Origin: Actinomycetota bacterium
Lineage (GTDB): Bacteria; Actinomycetota; UBA4738; G016210805
Direction of reading: 5' to 3'
NCBI GenBank assembly: GCA_016210805.1
Contig: JACQTL010000087.1
Coordinates: 1-16,955 of the forward strand
Length of the DNA stretch: 16,955 nt
Shown: piece by piece, positions 6,218 through 12,772 of the stretch
Layout: each line of letters begins with the position of its first letter
How positions within the stretch are numbered: the stretch's first letter is position 1
Made by a program: the position numbers and the translations under genes
Notes under the pieces: model-generated
What the model was told of the DNA's origin: nothing
The model's database searches: none
The model's input: only the letters and a program-made list of their open reading frames with translations

Positions 6218-7270
6218 TCAGAAGACCTCCAGGTCGCCCAGGGAGAGCGACCAGGAGGCGGGGTCCAGGGGGTCGGGGTGAACGGCCCGGCCGGGGACGG
6301 GCCGCACCGTGAACAGGAGCCCGGCACGCGGGACCTTCCGGTAGCCGCCCCGGCCCAGCGCCCGGGCCGCCGGCCAGCCCGGCCCCGCGTGGGCCACGGC
6401 GTGGTCCGCGCCGGCCATCCCGGGGAGGGCCCGGAGGACCCCGGGGAGCCCGGTGGCCCGCGGCGTGGCCAGGACCTCGCACACGACGGCCTCCCGGAGC
6501 CGGCCCCGGGCCCTCAGGCGGAGCACCACGAGTGCCTCGGGCGGGTCCCCGACCAGGACCCCCTGGTAAGGGATGGGGCCGGCCGAGAACCGCCACCGGA
6601 GGTACAGGGCGTTCCGGGGGGTGTGCAGTCCGCCCTCCGGGACCACCGCCTCGCCGAGCAGCCGGTCGAGGGCCGGGGAGGACAGGGCCCCGACCGCGGG
6701 GACGAGGACGGCCCCCCCGGGGCCGGAAACCGGGAGATCGGGTGGGGCCACCGGCGCCCCGGGAGCGAGGTCCCGGCGGGCCGCCGCCCGGGCCAGGTGA
6801 AGGGGCCGCCGGACCCGGATCCTGACCGGCCACCTGGCCACCTCCCGCCAGCCCAGCTTGAGGTACCCGGGGAGGCTGCGGGCGTTCGGCGTGTTGAAGA
6901 CCAGGGCCACGTCCTCCCGGGCGCAGGCCTCCAGGGCCTCACGGGTCAGCCGGGTGAACACGCCTCGCCGCTGCACCGCCGGGGAGGTCGCCGTGTCCAC
7001 GGCCCGGACGGCGTGGACCAGGGTCCCCCCGGCCCCGGCCAGGCGCCAGCGCATGAGGGACCGCAGGCCCACGATGCGCCCATCCAGCTCGGCGACCAGG
7101 GCCAGCGACCGGCCGAACGGGTTCCCCAGGTGCTTCCACTCGAACAGGGCGCGACGGTCCACGCCACCCGGCCCGGGGCCCAGGGCCTCCGTGAGGAGCT
7201 CGACCACCTCGCCGACGTCGGCGTCCTCCATCGGGCGGACGACGACCCCGTCCGCCGGGTCCCCGGTCAC
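6218..7270 (-). CDS. Two-part GNAT-like acetyltransferase of the polysaccharide operon
   Basis: The gene encodes 350 residues, about twice a single GNAT domain. The GTG at 7270 overlaps the preceding stop by 4 nt (GTGA). The N-terminal half is a clear GNAT domain: VVVRPMEDADVGEVVELL (about 9-26), FEWKHLGNPFGRS (about 43-55), VAELDGRIVGLRSLMRW (about 59-75), DTATSPAVQRRGVFTRL (about 92-108, acetyl-CoA loop), and FNTPNARSLPGYLKLGW (about 125-141). The second half (about 170-350) is less conserved, includes TPRNALYLRWRFS and ends SLGDLEVF; it may be a degenerate second GNAT fold, as in Eis-like or FemAB-like proteins. I infer acetylation (or another acyl transfer) of a sugar or amino sugar of the polysaccharide, possibly opposed by the deacetylase in the same operon. 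Confidence 0.8.
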   Translation of the reverse strand: MTGDPADGVVVRPMEDADVGEVVELLTEALGPGPGGVDRRALFEWKHLGNPFGRSLALVAELDGRIVGLRSLMRWRLAGAGGTLVHAVRAVDTATSPAVQRRGVFTRLTREALEACAREDVALVFNTPNARSLPGYLKLGWREVARWPVRIRVRRPLHLARAAARRDLAPGAPVAPPDLPVSGPGGAVLVPAVGALSSPALDRLLGEAVVPEGGLHTPRNALYLRWRFSAGPIPYQGVLVGDPPEALVVLRLRARGRLREAVVCEVLATPRATGLPGVLRALPGMAGADHAVAHAGPGWPAARALGRGGYRKVPRAGLLFTVRPVPGRAVHPDPLDPASWSLSLGDLEVF

Positions 7271-8394
7271 GGGACCCTCCCCGTGGCGGCCAGGGCCTCC
7301 CGGTACACGTCCTCGGTCCGGCGGACCATGGCCTCCACCCCGAACCGGGCGGCCGTGGCCCGGGCTCGGGCGGCCAGGGCCTCCCGGAGAGGCCCGTCCT
7401 CGATCACCCGGAACAGGGCCCCGGCCAGGGACCAGTGGTCGGCGGGGGGCACGAGCAGGGCGTCCTCCCCGTCGGTGGCCACCTCCGGCACGCCGCCCAC
7501 GGCCGTGGCCACCACCGGCAGCCCCAGGGACATGGCCTCCAGGAGCGACACCGGCATGCCCTCGTGGATCGAGGGCAGGCAGAACGCGTCGAAGGCCGCC
7601 CCCAGGCGTCCGGCGTCCGGACGGTAGCCGGCCAGGACGACCCGGTCGCCCAGCCCCAGGCGGGCGATCTCGTCCTCGACCGGGAGGGGGTCGGCGGGGA
7701 GCCCCACGAAGACGAAGCGGGCCTCCGGGTGGCGATCCACCACGATGCGGGCCGCCCGGACGAGGTGGGGGTGACCCTTCTTGGCGGTCAGCCCGCCCAC
7801 GGTCCCCACGACGAACCCGTCGCGGGGGAGCCCCAGCTCGGCCCGGGCCTCCGCGCGCGGCAGGGCCTCGGCGCGCAGGGCCTCGCCGTCGACCCCGTTG
7901 GGGATCACGTGGACCGGCACGCGCCCCGGCCTCCGGATCGAGCCGGCCACGGCCCCGGACACCGCGATGACCGCGTCGTTCCACCCGAAGGTGGCCGCGT
8001 TCAGGCGGCGGGTGGCCGGGCTGTAGCGCTCCCACGTGTTGTGCTCGGTGTAGACGATCACCGGGCGGGGACGCAGGCTCCGGAGCCCCACCCTGGCCCC
8101 CGCCGCGGCGTAGGGCAGGTGGGCGTGGACCACGTCGTGCCCCCGCTCCCGGACCAGGGCCCGGAGCCGGCCCACCCACGAGGGGTCCAGGGCCCGGCGG
8201 ACCCCCAGGCAGGTCACCGGGATCCCGGCCGCCTCGAGGTCGGGGGCCAGGTGGTCCTTCCAGGGGAGCAGGTAGCAGGCCTCGTACGAGAACCGCTCCC
8301 TGTCCACGTGGGGGGCCGCGGACACGAGGAGGCGTTCGGCCCCGCCGGGGCCGAGGCCCTTGATGAGCCAGAGGACTCGGATCGGCCCGCCCAC
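7267..8394 (-). CDS. GT4-family (GT-B fold) glycosyltransferase
   Basis: The gene encodes 375 residues from a GTG at 8394, 6 nt after the kinase stop and without an evident Shine-Dalgarno, so translation may depend on coupling. The N-terminal signature GLGPGGAERLL (13-23) is typical of donor-retaining GT4 enzymes. VVHAHLPYAAAG follows at about 88-99 and EHNTWERYS at about 117-125. The C-terminal domain has IPNGVDG (164-170), VGTVGGLTAKKGH (about 196-208) and the EX7E signature from E268 to E276. It probably adds a sugar to the lipid-linked repeat unit on the cytoplasmic face. The two GT4 enzymes of this operon differ clearly in their N-terminal acceptor domains, so they likely form different linkages. 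Confidence 0.93.
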   Translation of the reverse strand: MGGPIRVLWLIKGLGPGGAERLLVSAAPHVDRERFSYEACYLLPWKDHLAPDLEAAGIPVTCLGVRRALDPSWVGRLRALVRERGHDVVHAHLPYAAAGARVGLRSLRPRPVIVYTEHNTWERYSPATRRLNAATFGWNDAVIAVSGAVAGSIRRPGRVPVHVIPNGVDGEALRAEALPRAEARAELGLPRDGFVVGTVGGLTAKKGHPHLVRAARIVVDRHPEARFVFVGLPADPLPVEDEIARLGLGDRVVLAGYRPDAGRLGAAFDAFCLPSIHEGMPVSLLEAMSLGLPVVATAVGGVPEVATDGEDALLVPPADHWSLAGALFRVIEDGPLREALAARARATAARFGVEAMVRRTEDVYREALAATGRVP

Positions 8395-8400
8395 GGGGGG

Positions 8401-10275
8401 CTACTTGAAGAAGAAGCCCTCGGAGGACCGCGACGTCCCGGGCGAGGCCGGCTCCTCGCGGGCCTCCCGCTGAGCGGCCGACGGGGTGGGCCACCCCCCT
8501 CCGTTGCCCGAGACGGCCGGCTCCTCCTCGCGCCAGTCCGGCGCGGGCTCGCCCCGCTTCGCCCGCCGCCGCTCCTCCTTGCGCTCCCGGCGGCGGGCCC
8601 GGCGGCTCGCCCTCTCGCCCTCCGGCTCGGGCTGCTGGTAGTACGTGCTGGTGTAGGCGTAGTAGTCCGAGTAGTAGTAGGAGTAGGTGGATCCGAAGTT
8701 GTTGAGCACGGTCCCCACGACCCGGGCGTCCACCTTCTGGAGCTGGTCCCTGGCGTGGGCCAGGATCCGCCGGTTGGTGCCCTCGTTCACCACCATCAGC
8801 ACGGCGTCGGCCAGGGTCGAGAGCACCGAGGCGTCGGCCAGTCCGAGGACCGGGGGCGCGTCGAGGATCACCCAGTCGGTGACCCGCCCGGCCTCGGCCA
8901 GGAACTCCTTCATGGCCTGCGAGCCGAGCAGCTCCGCGGGATTCGGGGGCACGGGCCCGCCGCTCATCACCCGGAGACCCTTGACCCCCGGGCTCTGCAC
9001 CGCCTCGGCCAGCGAGGCCTGCCCGGCCAGCATGCTGGAGAGGCCCACCCGGTTGGACAGGCCGAGGAACCGGTGGACCGAGGGTCGACGGAGGTCGGTG
9101 CCCACCAGGAGCACCCGCTGGCCGGCCTGGGCCATCACCGCGGCCAGGTTCGCCGCGGTGGTGGACTTGCCCTCGCCGAGGACCGGCGAGGTGATGACCA
9201 GCCGGCGGACCGGCCCACTGACCGCCAGGAACTGGATGTTGGTGCGCAGGGTCCGGTAGGCCTCCGTGGCCGGGGCCTTGGGATCCTCCAGCGACACGAG
9301 GTGCTCCCGCCCGTCCTTCCCGACCATCTTGCCGGACACGTGGGGGATCACCCCGATCAGCGGGGCGCCGGACTGCCGCTCGACGTCGTCGACCCCGCGC
9401 AGGCTGTCGTCCACGTAGTCCCGGAGGAACGCCGCCCCGATCCCCAGGGCGAGGCCCACGATGGCGGCCAGGATCCCGTTGCGGACGTGGTCCGGGGACA
9501 CCGGCTTCATGGGGATCTGGGCGTCGGAGACGATGGTGCCGGCCTGGGCGGTGGACGCCTCCCTGGCCTGGATCAGGGCCTGCCTGTCCACCTGCAGCGA
9601 TGCGATCTGCTGGTTCAGCGAGACGATCTGGTTCTGGGTCACCAGGTCGGTGGCCTCGGGGTCCAGCGCGTTGAGCTGGGTCCGCAGCGACTTGATCTGC
9701 TGCTCGACCTGGGCGATGGGCTGCTCGTAGAGGGCCGCGTTCTGCTCGCCGCGGAACTGGATGTACTCGACGGCGAACCAGTGCACGAGCTGGAAAGCCT
9801 TCACGGGGTCGGGGTTCTCCGCCTCGAACTGGAGGAAGTTCGTGGCCTTCAGCGGGGCGACCTTCATTATCCGGGCCAGGTTGAAGGCGTCGATCTCCCT
9901 GGCCCATTCCATCTGGTCGCACCTGGCCAGCTCCACCTCGAGCTGGGCGTCCGACATGTCGCTCCGCTCCCCGAAGCTCGGGCAGGGCTCCTTGACCCGC
10001 TCGGCGATGGCCGGGCTCGCCGCCACCCCGGCCTCGGTCTCGAGGTTGAGCTTGGGCCTGGACACCTGGACCGTGCCCACGATCGTCGGCCCCTGCTCGG
10101 GGACCAGGACCTTGGCCCTGGCCGCGTAGACGGGGATCTGGCGGTACGAGAGGAAGAGCACGCCCCCCACCACGAGGGCCATGACGAAGAAGGCGGTCCA
10201 CTTCCGGAGCCAGAGGACCCGGAAGTAGTCGCGCAGCTCGAACCCCGACGTGCGGCTATCTTGGGTGTCTGCCAA
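8401..10275 (-). CDS. Wzc/CapAB-like polysaccharide chain-length regulator with tyrosine-kinase domain
   Basis: The gene encodes 624 residues from a TTG at 10275, preceded by GAAGG about 7 nt upstream. A Wzz-type N-terminal domain has a first helix near 26-44, an extracellular region with coiled-coil-like Gln-rich segments (about 180-240), a PxxP segment near 255-261 and a second helix near 267-284. The cytoplasmic ATPase follows: TEAYRTLRTNIQF (337-349), Walker A GEGKST (367-372), Walker A' region VLLVGTDLRRP (388-398), and Walker B VILDAPP (469-475). Nine tyrosines cluster at 531-546. Such proteins control polymer length and export by cyclic autophosphorylation. Two features are unusual: the first Asp of Walker A' is Gly392, and after the Tyr cluster a tail of about 75 residues continues, first very Arg/Lys-rich and then Pro/Glu/Ser-rich. 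It heads the operon. Confidence 0.92.
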   Translation of the reverse strand: MADTQDSRTSGFELRDYFRVLWLRKWTAFFVMALVVGGVLFLSYRQIPVYAARAKVLVPEQGPTIVGTVQVSRPKLNLETEAGVAASPAIAERVKEPCPSFGERSDMSDAQLEVELARCDQMEWAREIDAFNLARIMKVAPLKATNFLQFEAENPDPVKAFQLVHWFAVEYIQFRGEQNAALYEQPIAQVEQQIKSLRTQLNALDPEATDLVTQNQIVSLNQQIASLQVDRQALIQAREASTAQAGTIVSDAQIPMKPVSPDHVRNGILAAIVGLALGIGAAFLRDYVDDSLRGVDDVERQSGAPLIGVIPHVSGKMVGKDGREHLVSLEDPKAPATEAYRTLRTNIQFLAVSGPVRRLVITSPVLGEGKSTTAANLAAVMAQAGQRVLLVGTDLRRPSVHRFLGLSNRVGLSSMLAGQASLAEAVQSPGVKGLRVMSGGPVPPNPAELLGSQAMKEFLAEAGRVTDWVILDAPPVLGLADASVLSTLADAVLMVVNEGTNRRILAHARDQLQKVDARVVGTVLNNFGSTYSYYYSDYYAYTSTYYQQPEPEGERASRRARRRERKEERRRAKRGEPAPDWREEEPAVSGNGGGWPTPSAAQREAREEPASPGTSRSSEGFFFK

Positions 10276-10322
10276 GGGGAACCTTCGGGACCTTCGCCAT
10301 CAGGCGGCCACCAGCCCGTGAG

Positions 10323-10351
10323 ACTCTACCTTCCGCCGGGGGGTTTCGCAA
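10323..10351 (-). promoter_or_regulatory. Candidate promoter of the minus-strand polysaccharide operon
   Basis: On the minus strand TTGCGA (plus coordinates 10346-10351) is separated by exactly 17 nt from TAGAGT (plus coordinates 10323-10328). The predicted transcript start is near 10316, giving a leader of about 40 nt before the TTG start of the kinase gene. The -35 matches consensus at 4 of 6 positions and the -10 keeps the key TAnnnT pattern. Confidence 0.6.
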
Positions 10352-10431
10352 TCGGAAGCGCCTTTTCCCGTCCGGGAGGCGGGCGGTCCCGGCCGGGCCG
10401 CTCGACGGGCCTCGCCCCGGTGACCGGCGGC

Positions 10432-10437
10432 TATGAT
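10432..10437 (+). promoter_or_regulatory. -10 element for the sulfoquinovose operon
   Basis: TATGAT is a strong extended A/T hexamer in otherwise G/C-rich intergenic DNA, about 78 nt upstream of the ATG at 10516. No convincing -35 lies 16-18 nt upstream (the region reads GCCTCG), which may mean an activator or an alternative sigma factor is needed. The leader would be about 70 nt and contains a hairpin at 10458-10476. Confidence 0.55.
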
Positions 10438-10457
10438 ACGGCGGTTCGCCCGAGCGA

Positions 10458-10476
10458 CCGGGGGGTACTCCCCCGG
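10458..10476 (+). promoter_or_regulatory. Perfect 7-bp inverted repeat in the leader of the sulfoquinovose operon
   Basis: CCGGGGG, a 5-nt spacer GTACT, then CCCCCGG: a fully paired G/C stem between the predicted transcript start and the ribosome binding site. No U-tract follows, so it is not an intrinsic terminator. It could be an operator for a dimeric regulator or a leader stem affecting mRNA stability. Confidence 0.45.
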
Positions 10477-10515
10477 CTCCACGAGGACCACACACTCGAG
10501 CACGAGAGGAACGAC

Positions 10516-11697
10516 ATGCGCATCCTGATCCTGGGCGGAGACGGCTACCTGGGGTGGCCCACGGCGATGCACTTCTCCGTCCGCAACCACGAGGTCCACG
10601 CCGTCGACAACTACCTCCGGCGGCGGGCCCACGCCGAGCAGGGCAGCGACTCCCTGACCCCCATCGCCGGGTCGCTGGAGGAGCGGGCGGCCACGTGGCG
10701 GGAGCTCACCGGCCGGGAGATCGGCGTGACGATCGGCGACATCTGCGACTGGGAGGTAACCCGGCGGGCGTTCGAGGAGTTCCAGCCCGAGGTCGTCGTG
10801 CACTACGGCGAGATGCCCTCGGCGCCGTACTCGATGAAGAGCCGCGACCACGCCGTGTTCACGCAGTACAACAACGTGGTCAACACCCTCAACGTGCTGT
10901 ACGCGATGCGTGACATAACCCCCGACGCCCACCTGGTGAAGCTGGGGACGATGGGCGAGTACGGGACCCCGGGGATCGACATCGAGGAGGGCTTCATCGA
11001 GATCCACCACAACGGGAGGAGCGACGTGCTGCCCTTCCCCAAGATGCCCGGCTCCCTCTACCACCTGTCCAAGGTCCACGACTCCCACAACATCCACTTC
11101 GCCTGCCGGGTCTGGGGCCTGCGAGCCACGGACCTCAACCAGGGGGTGGTCTACGGGATCCACACCCCCGAGACGCAGCTGGACGACCGGCTGCTGACCC
11201 GGTTCGACTACGACGAGGTCTTCGGCACCGCCCTCAACCGGTTCTGCCTCCAGGCCGTGATCGGCCATCCCCTCACCGTGTACGGGCGGGGCGGGCAGAC
11301 CCGGGGATACCTCAACATCGTCGACACCCTGCAGTGCGTGGAGCTGGCCTCGGCGAACCCGGCGGCCCCCGGCGAGTACCGGGTGTTCAACCAGTTCACG
11401 GAGCAGTTCCCGGTCATGGGACTCGCCGACATCGTCCAGCGAGCCGGCGCCGAGTACGGCCTCGACGTCCACGTCGACCACCTCGACAACCCCCGGGTCG
11501 AGGCCGAGGAGCACTACTACAACGCCCGCCACACCAAGCTCCTCGACCTCGGGCTCCAGCCCCACCTGCTCTCCGAGACCCTGATCGAGACGATGTTCTC
11601 GGCGATCGAGCGCTACAGGGACCGGGTGGACATGGACCACATCATGCCCAGGACCCGGTGGCGGCCCGAGCCCACCCCGGCCGCCCTGGCGGAGTGA
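10516..11697 (+). CDS. sqdB: UDP-sulfoquinovose synthase (SQD1/SqdB/Agl3 type)
   Basis: The gene encodes 393 residues from ATG at 10516, with a good GAGAGGA ribosome binding site 5 nt upstream. This extended short-chain dehydrogenase makes UDP-sulfoquinovose from UDP-glucose and sulfite with bound NAD. It has the Rossmann motif GGDGYLGW (7-14), HYGEMPSAPYSM (96-107), LGTMGEYGTPGIDIEEGF (143-160) and YHLSK (182-186), then DLNQGVVYG and, later, YGRGGQTRGYLNIVD and AEEHYYNARHTKL. Thr145, Tyr182 and Lys186 fall at the same numbers I recall for the catalytic residues of plant SQD1, and long stretches match the plant enzyme nearly word for word. Downstream genes are a polyprenyl-phosphate-type GT2 and two GT-C-like membrane proteins rather than an SqdX/SQD2 lipid transferase, so the product may feed a surface glycan as with archaeal Agl3. 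Identity of the enzyme is near certain; its end product is inferred. Confidence 0.96.
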   Translation: MRILILGGDGYLGWPTAMHFSVRNHEVHAVDNYLRRRAHAEQGSDSLTPIAGSLEERAATWRELTGREIGVTIGDICDWEVTRRAFEEFQPEVVVHYGEMPSAPYSMKSRDHAVFTQYNNVVNTLNVLYAMRDITPDAHLVKLGTMGEYGTPGIDIEEGFIEIHHNGRSDVLPFPKMPGSLYHLSKVHDSHNIHFACRVWGLRATDLNQGVVYGIHTPETQLDDRLLTRFDYDEVFGTALNRFCLQAVIGHPLTVYGRGGQTRGYLNIVDTLQCVELASANPAAPGEYRVFNQFTEQFPVMGLADIVQRAGAEYGLDVHVDHLDNPRVEAEEHYYNARHTKLLDLGLQPHLLSETLIETMFSAIERYRDRVDMDHIMPRTRWRPEPTPAALAE

Positions 11698-11725
11698 CGG
11701 GGTACCGGGGGCGGCCGGAGGGACC

Positions 11726-12772
11726 ATGACCGCCCTGCGCGTGATCGGCGGCCTGCTGGCCGCGGCGTTCGCCGTGGGCGCGACGGTCCGCTACCGGCAG
11801 CGCCAGATCAGCCGGCTCAACCTGATCATCTCGTGGGTGATCGGCGTGGCCGTCGTGCTGCTGGCCGCGGTCCCCGACCTGTTCGACCCGGTGTTCCGGC
11901 TCCTGTCGTTCCAGCGGGGCGGCGGCCAGCGGCTGCTCGGCGCGCTGCTCATCGCGGTGATCGTGCTGTTCGCCCTGCTGATCAGGCTGACCTCCTACGT
12001 CGACACGAACCAGCGGAGCATCAGGCTCTTGGTGGAGGCCCTCGCCGTGCAGGCCTTCGACTGGGAGGCGGCGTCCAGGCTCTCGGACCGGCGACGGGTC
12101 GTCGTCGTGAGCCCGGCGCACGACGAGGCGGAGAACGTGGAGGCCGTGATCCGGGCGATCCCCGACGAGATAGAGGGCCTGGAGGTCGTGCCGATCGTGG
12201 TGGACGACGGGTCGGAGGACGGCACGGCGGTGGCCGCCCGGTCGGCCGGGGCCCTGGTCGCCCGGCTCCCCATCCAGCGGGGCGGCGGCCTGGCCCTGCG
12301 GGTGGGCTACGAGATCGCCCTGAAGCTGGGCGCCGACGTCGTCGTGTCCATCGACGCCGACGGCCAGCATCTCCCCGAGGAGATGCCCGTCCTGGTGAAG
12401 CCCATCCTCGAGGGGCAGGCCGACATGGTGAACGGCTCCCGCCTGCTCGGTGAGTTCGAGCGGGAGAGCGTGATCCGCCACCTGGGGGTCCACTTCTTCT
12501 CGCGGCTCGTGACGATCATGACCGGACAGAGGGTCACCGACGTCTCCAGCGGCTACCGGGCCACCCGGGCCGACGTCCTGCGGGAGCTCGTCCTCGAGCA
12601 GGACCAGTTCTGGACCTCGGAGCTCCTGATCGAGGGGCTCCGCCACCGGGCCAGGATCACGGAGGTCCCCATCACGATCAGGGCCCGGGCCGGGGGGAAG
12701 TCGAAGAAGCCGAAGTCCCTCAAGTACGGCTGGCACTTCGCCAAGGCGATCATCCAGACCTGGCTCCGGTGA
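11726..12772 (+). CDS. DUF2304-GT2 fusion glycosyltransferase, polyprenyl-phosphate sugar synthase-like
   Basis: The gene encodes 348 residues from ATG at 11726, preceded by GGAGGG. Residues 1-95 carry three hydrophobic helices (about 1-20, 31-53 and 68-90) in a pattern matching DUF2304, a small membrane domain usually encoded by a separate gene next to GT2 enzymes. A GT2 domain follows: VVVVSPAHDEAEN (125-137), VVDDGSEDGT (158-167), DADGQH (210-215, metal/nucleotide binding), NGSRLLG (236-242) and SSGYRATR (274-281). This arrangement resembles dolichol/polyprenyl-phosphate mannose or glucose synthases, which load a sugar from a nucleotide donor onto a membrane lipid phosphate. Its place just after the sulfoquinovose synthase makes UDP-sulfoquinovose a candidate donor. 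The next gene overlaps its stop by 4 nt. Confidence 0.88.
   Translation: MTALRVIGGLLAAAFAVGATVRYRQRQISRLNLIISWVIGVAVVLLAAVPDLFDPVFRLLSFQRGGGQRLLGALLIAVIVLFALLIRLTSYVDTNQRSIRLLVEALAVQAFDWEAASRLSDRRRVVVVSPAHDEAENVEAVIRAIPDEIEGLEVVPIVVDDGSEDGTAVAARSAGALVARLPIQRGGGLALRVGYEIALKLGADVVVSIDADGQHLPEEMPVLVKPILEGQADMVNGSRLLGEFERESVIRHLGVHFFSRLVTIMTGQRVTDVSSGYRATRADVLRELVLEQDQFWTSELLIEGLRHRARITEVPITIRARAGGKSKKPKSLKYGWHFAKAIIQTWLR

Noticed and set aside
10256..10495. Small minus-strand frame with an ATG near the kinase gene start, suggesting an alternative upstream start
   Set aside because: It is in a different frame from the kinase and spans the promoter elements. The TTG at 10275 has a suitable ribosome binding site and gives the expected N-terminus.
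7435..10515. Plus-strand open frame running for about 1,000 codons in front of the sulfoquinovose synthase start
   Set aside because: It is antisense to the well-supported kinase and GT4 genes and has low-complexity Gly/His/Pro/Gln composition. The ribosome binding site and conserved N-terminus place the real start at 10516.
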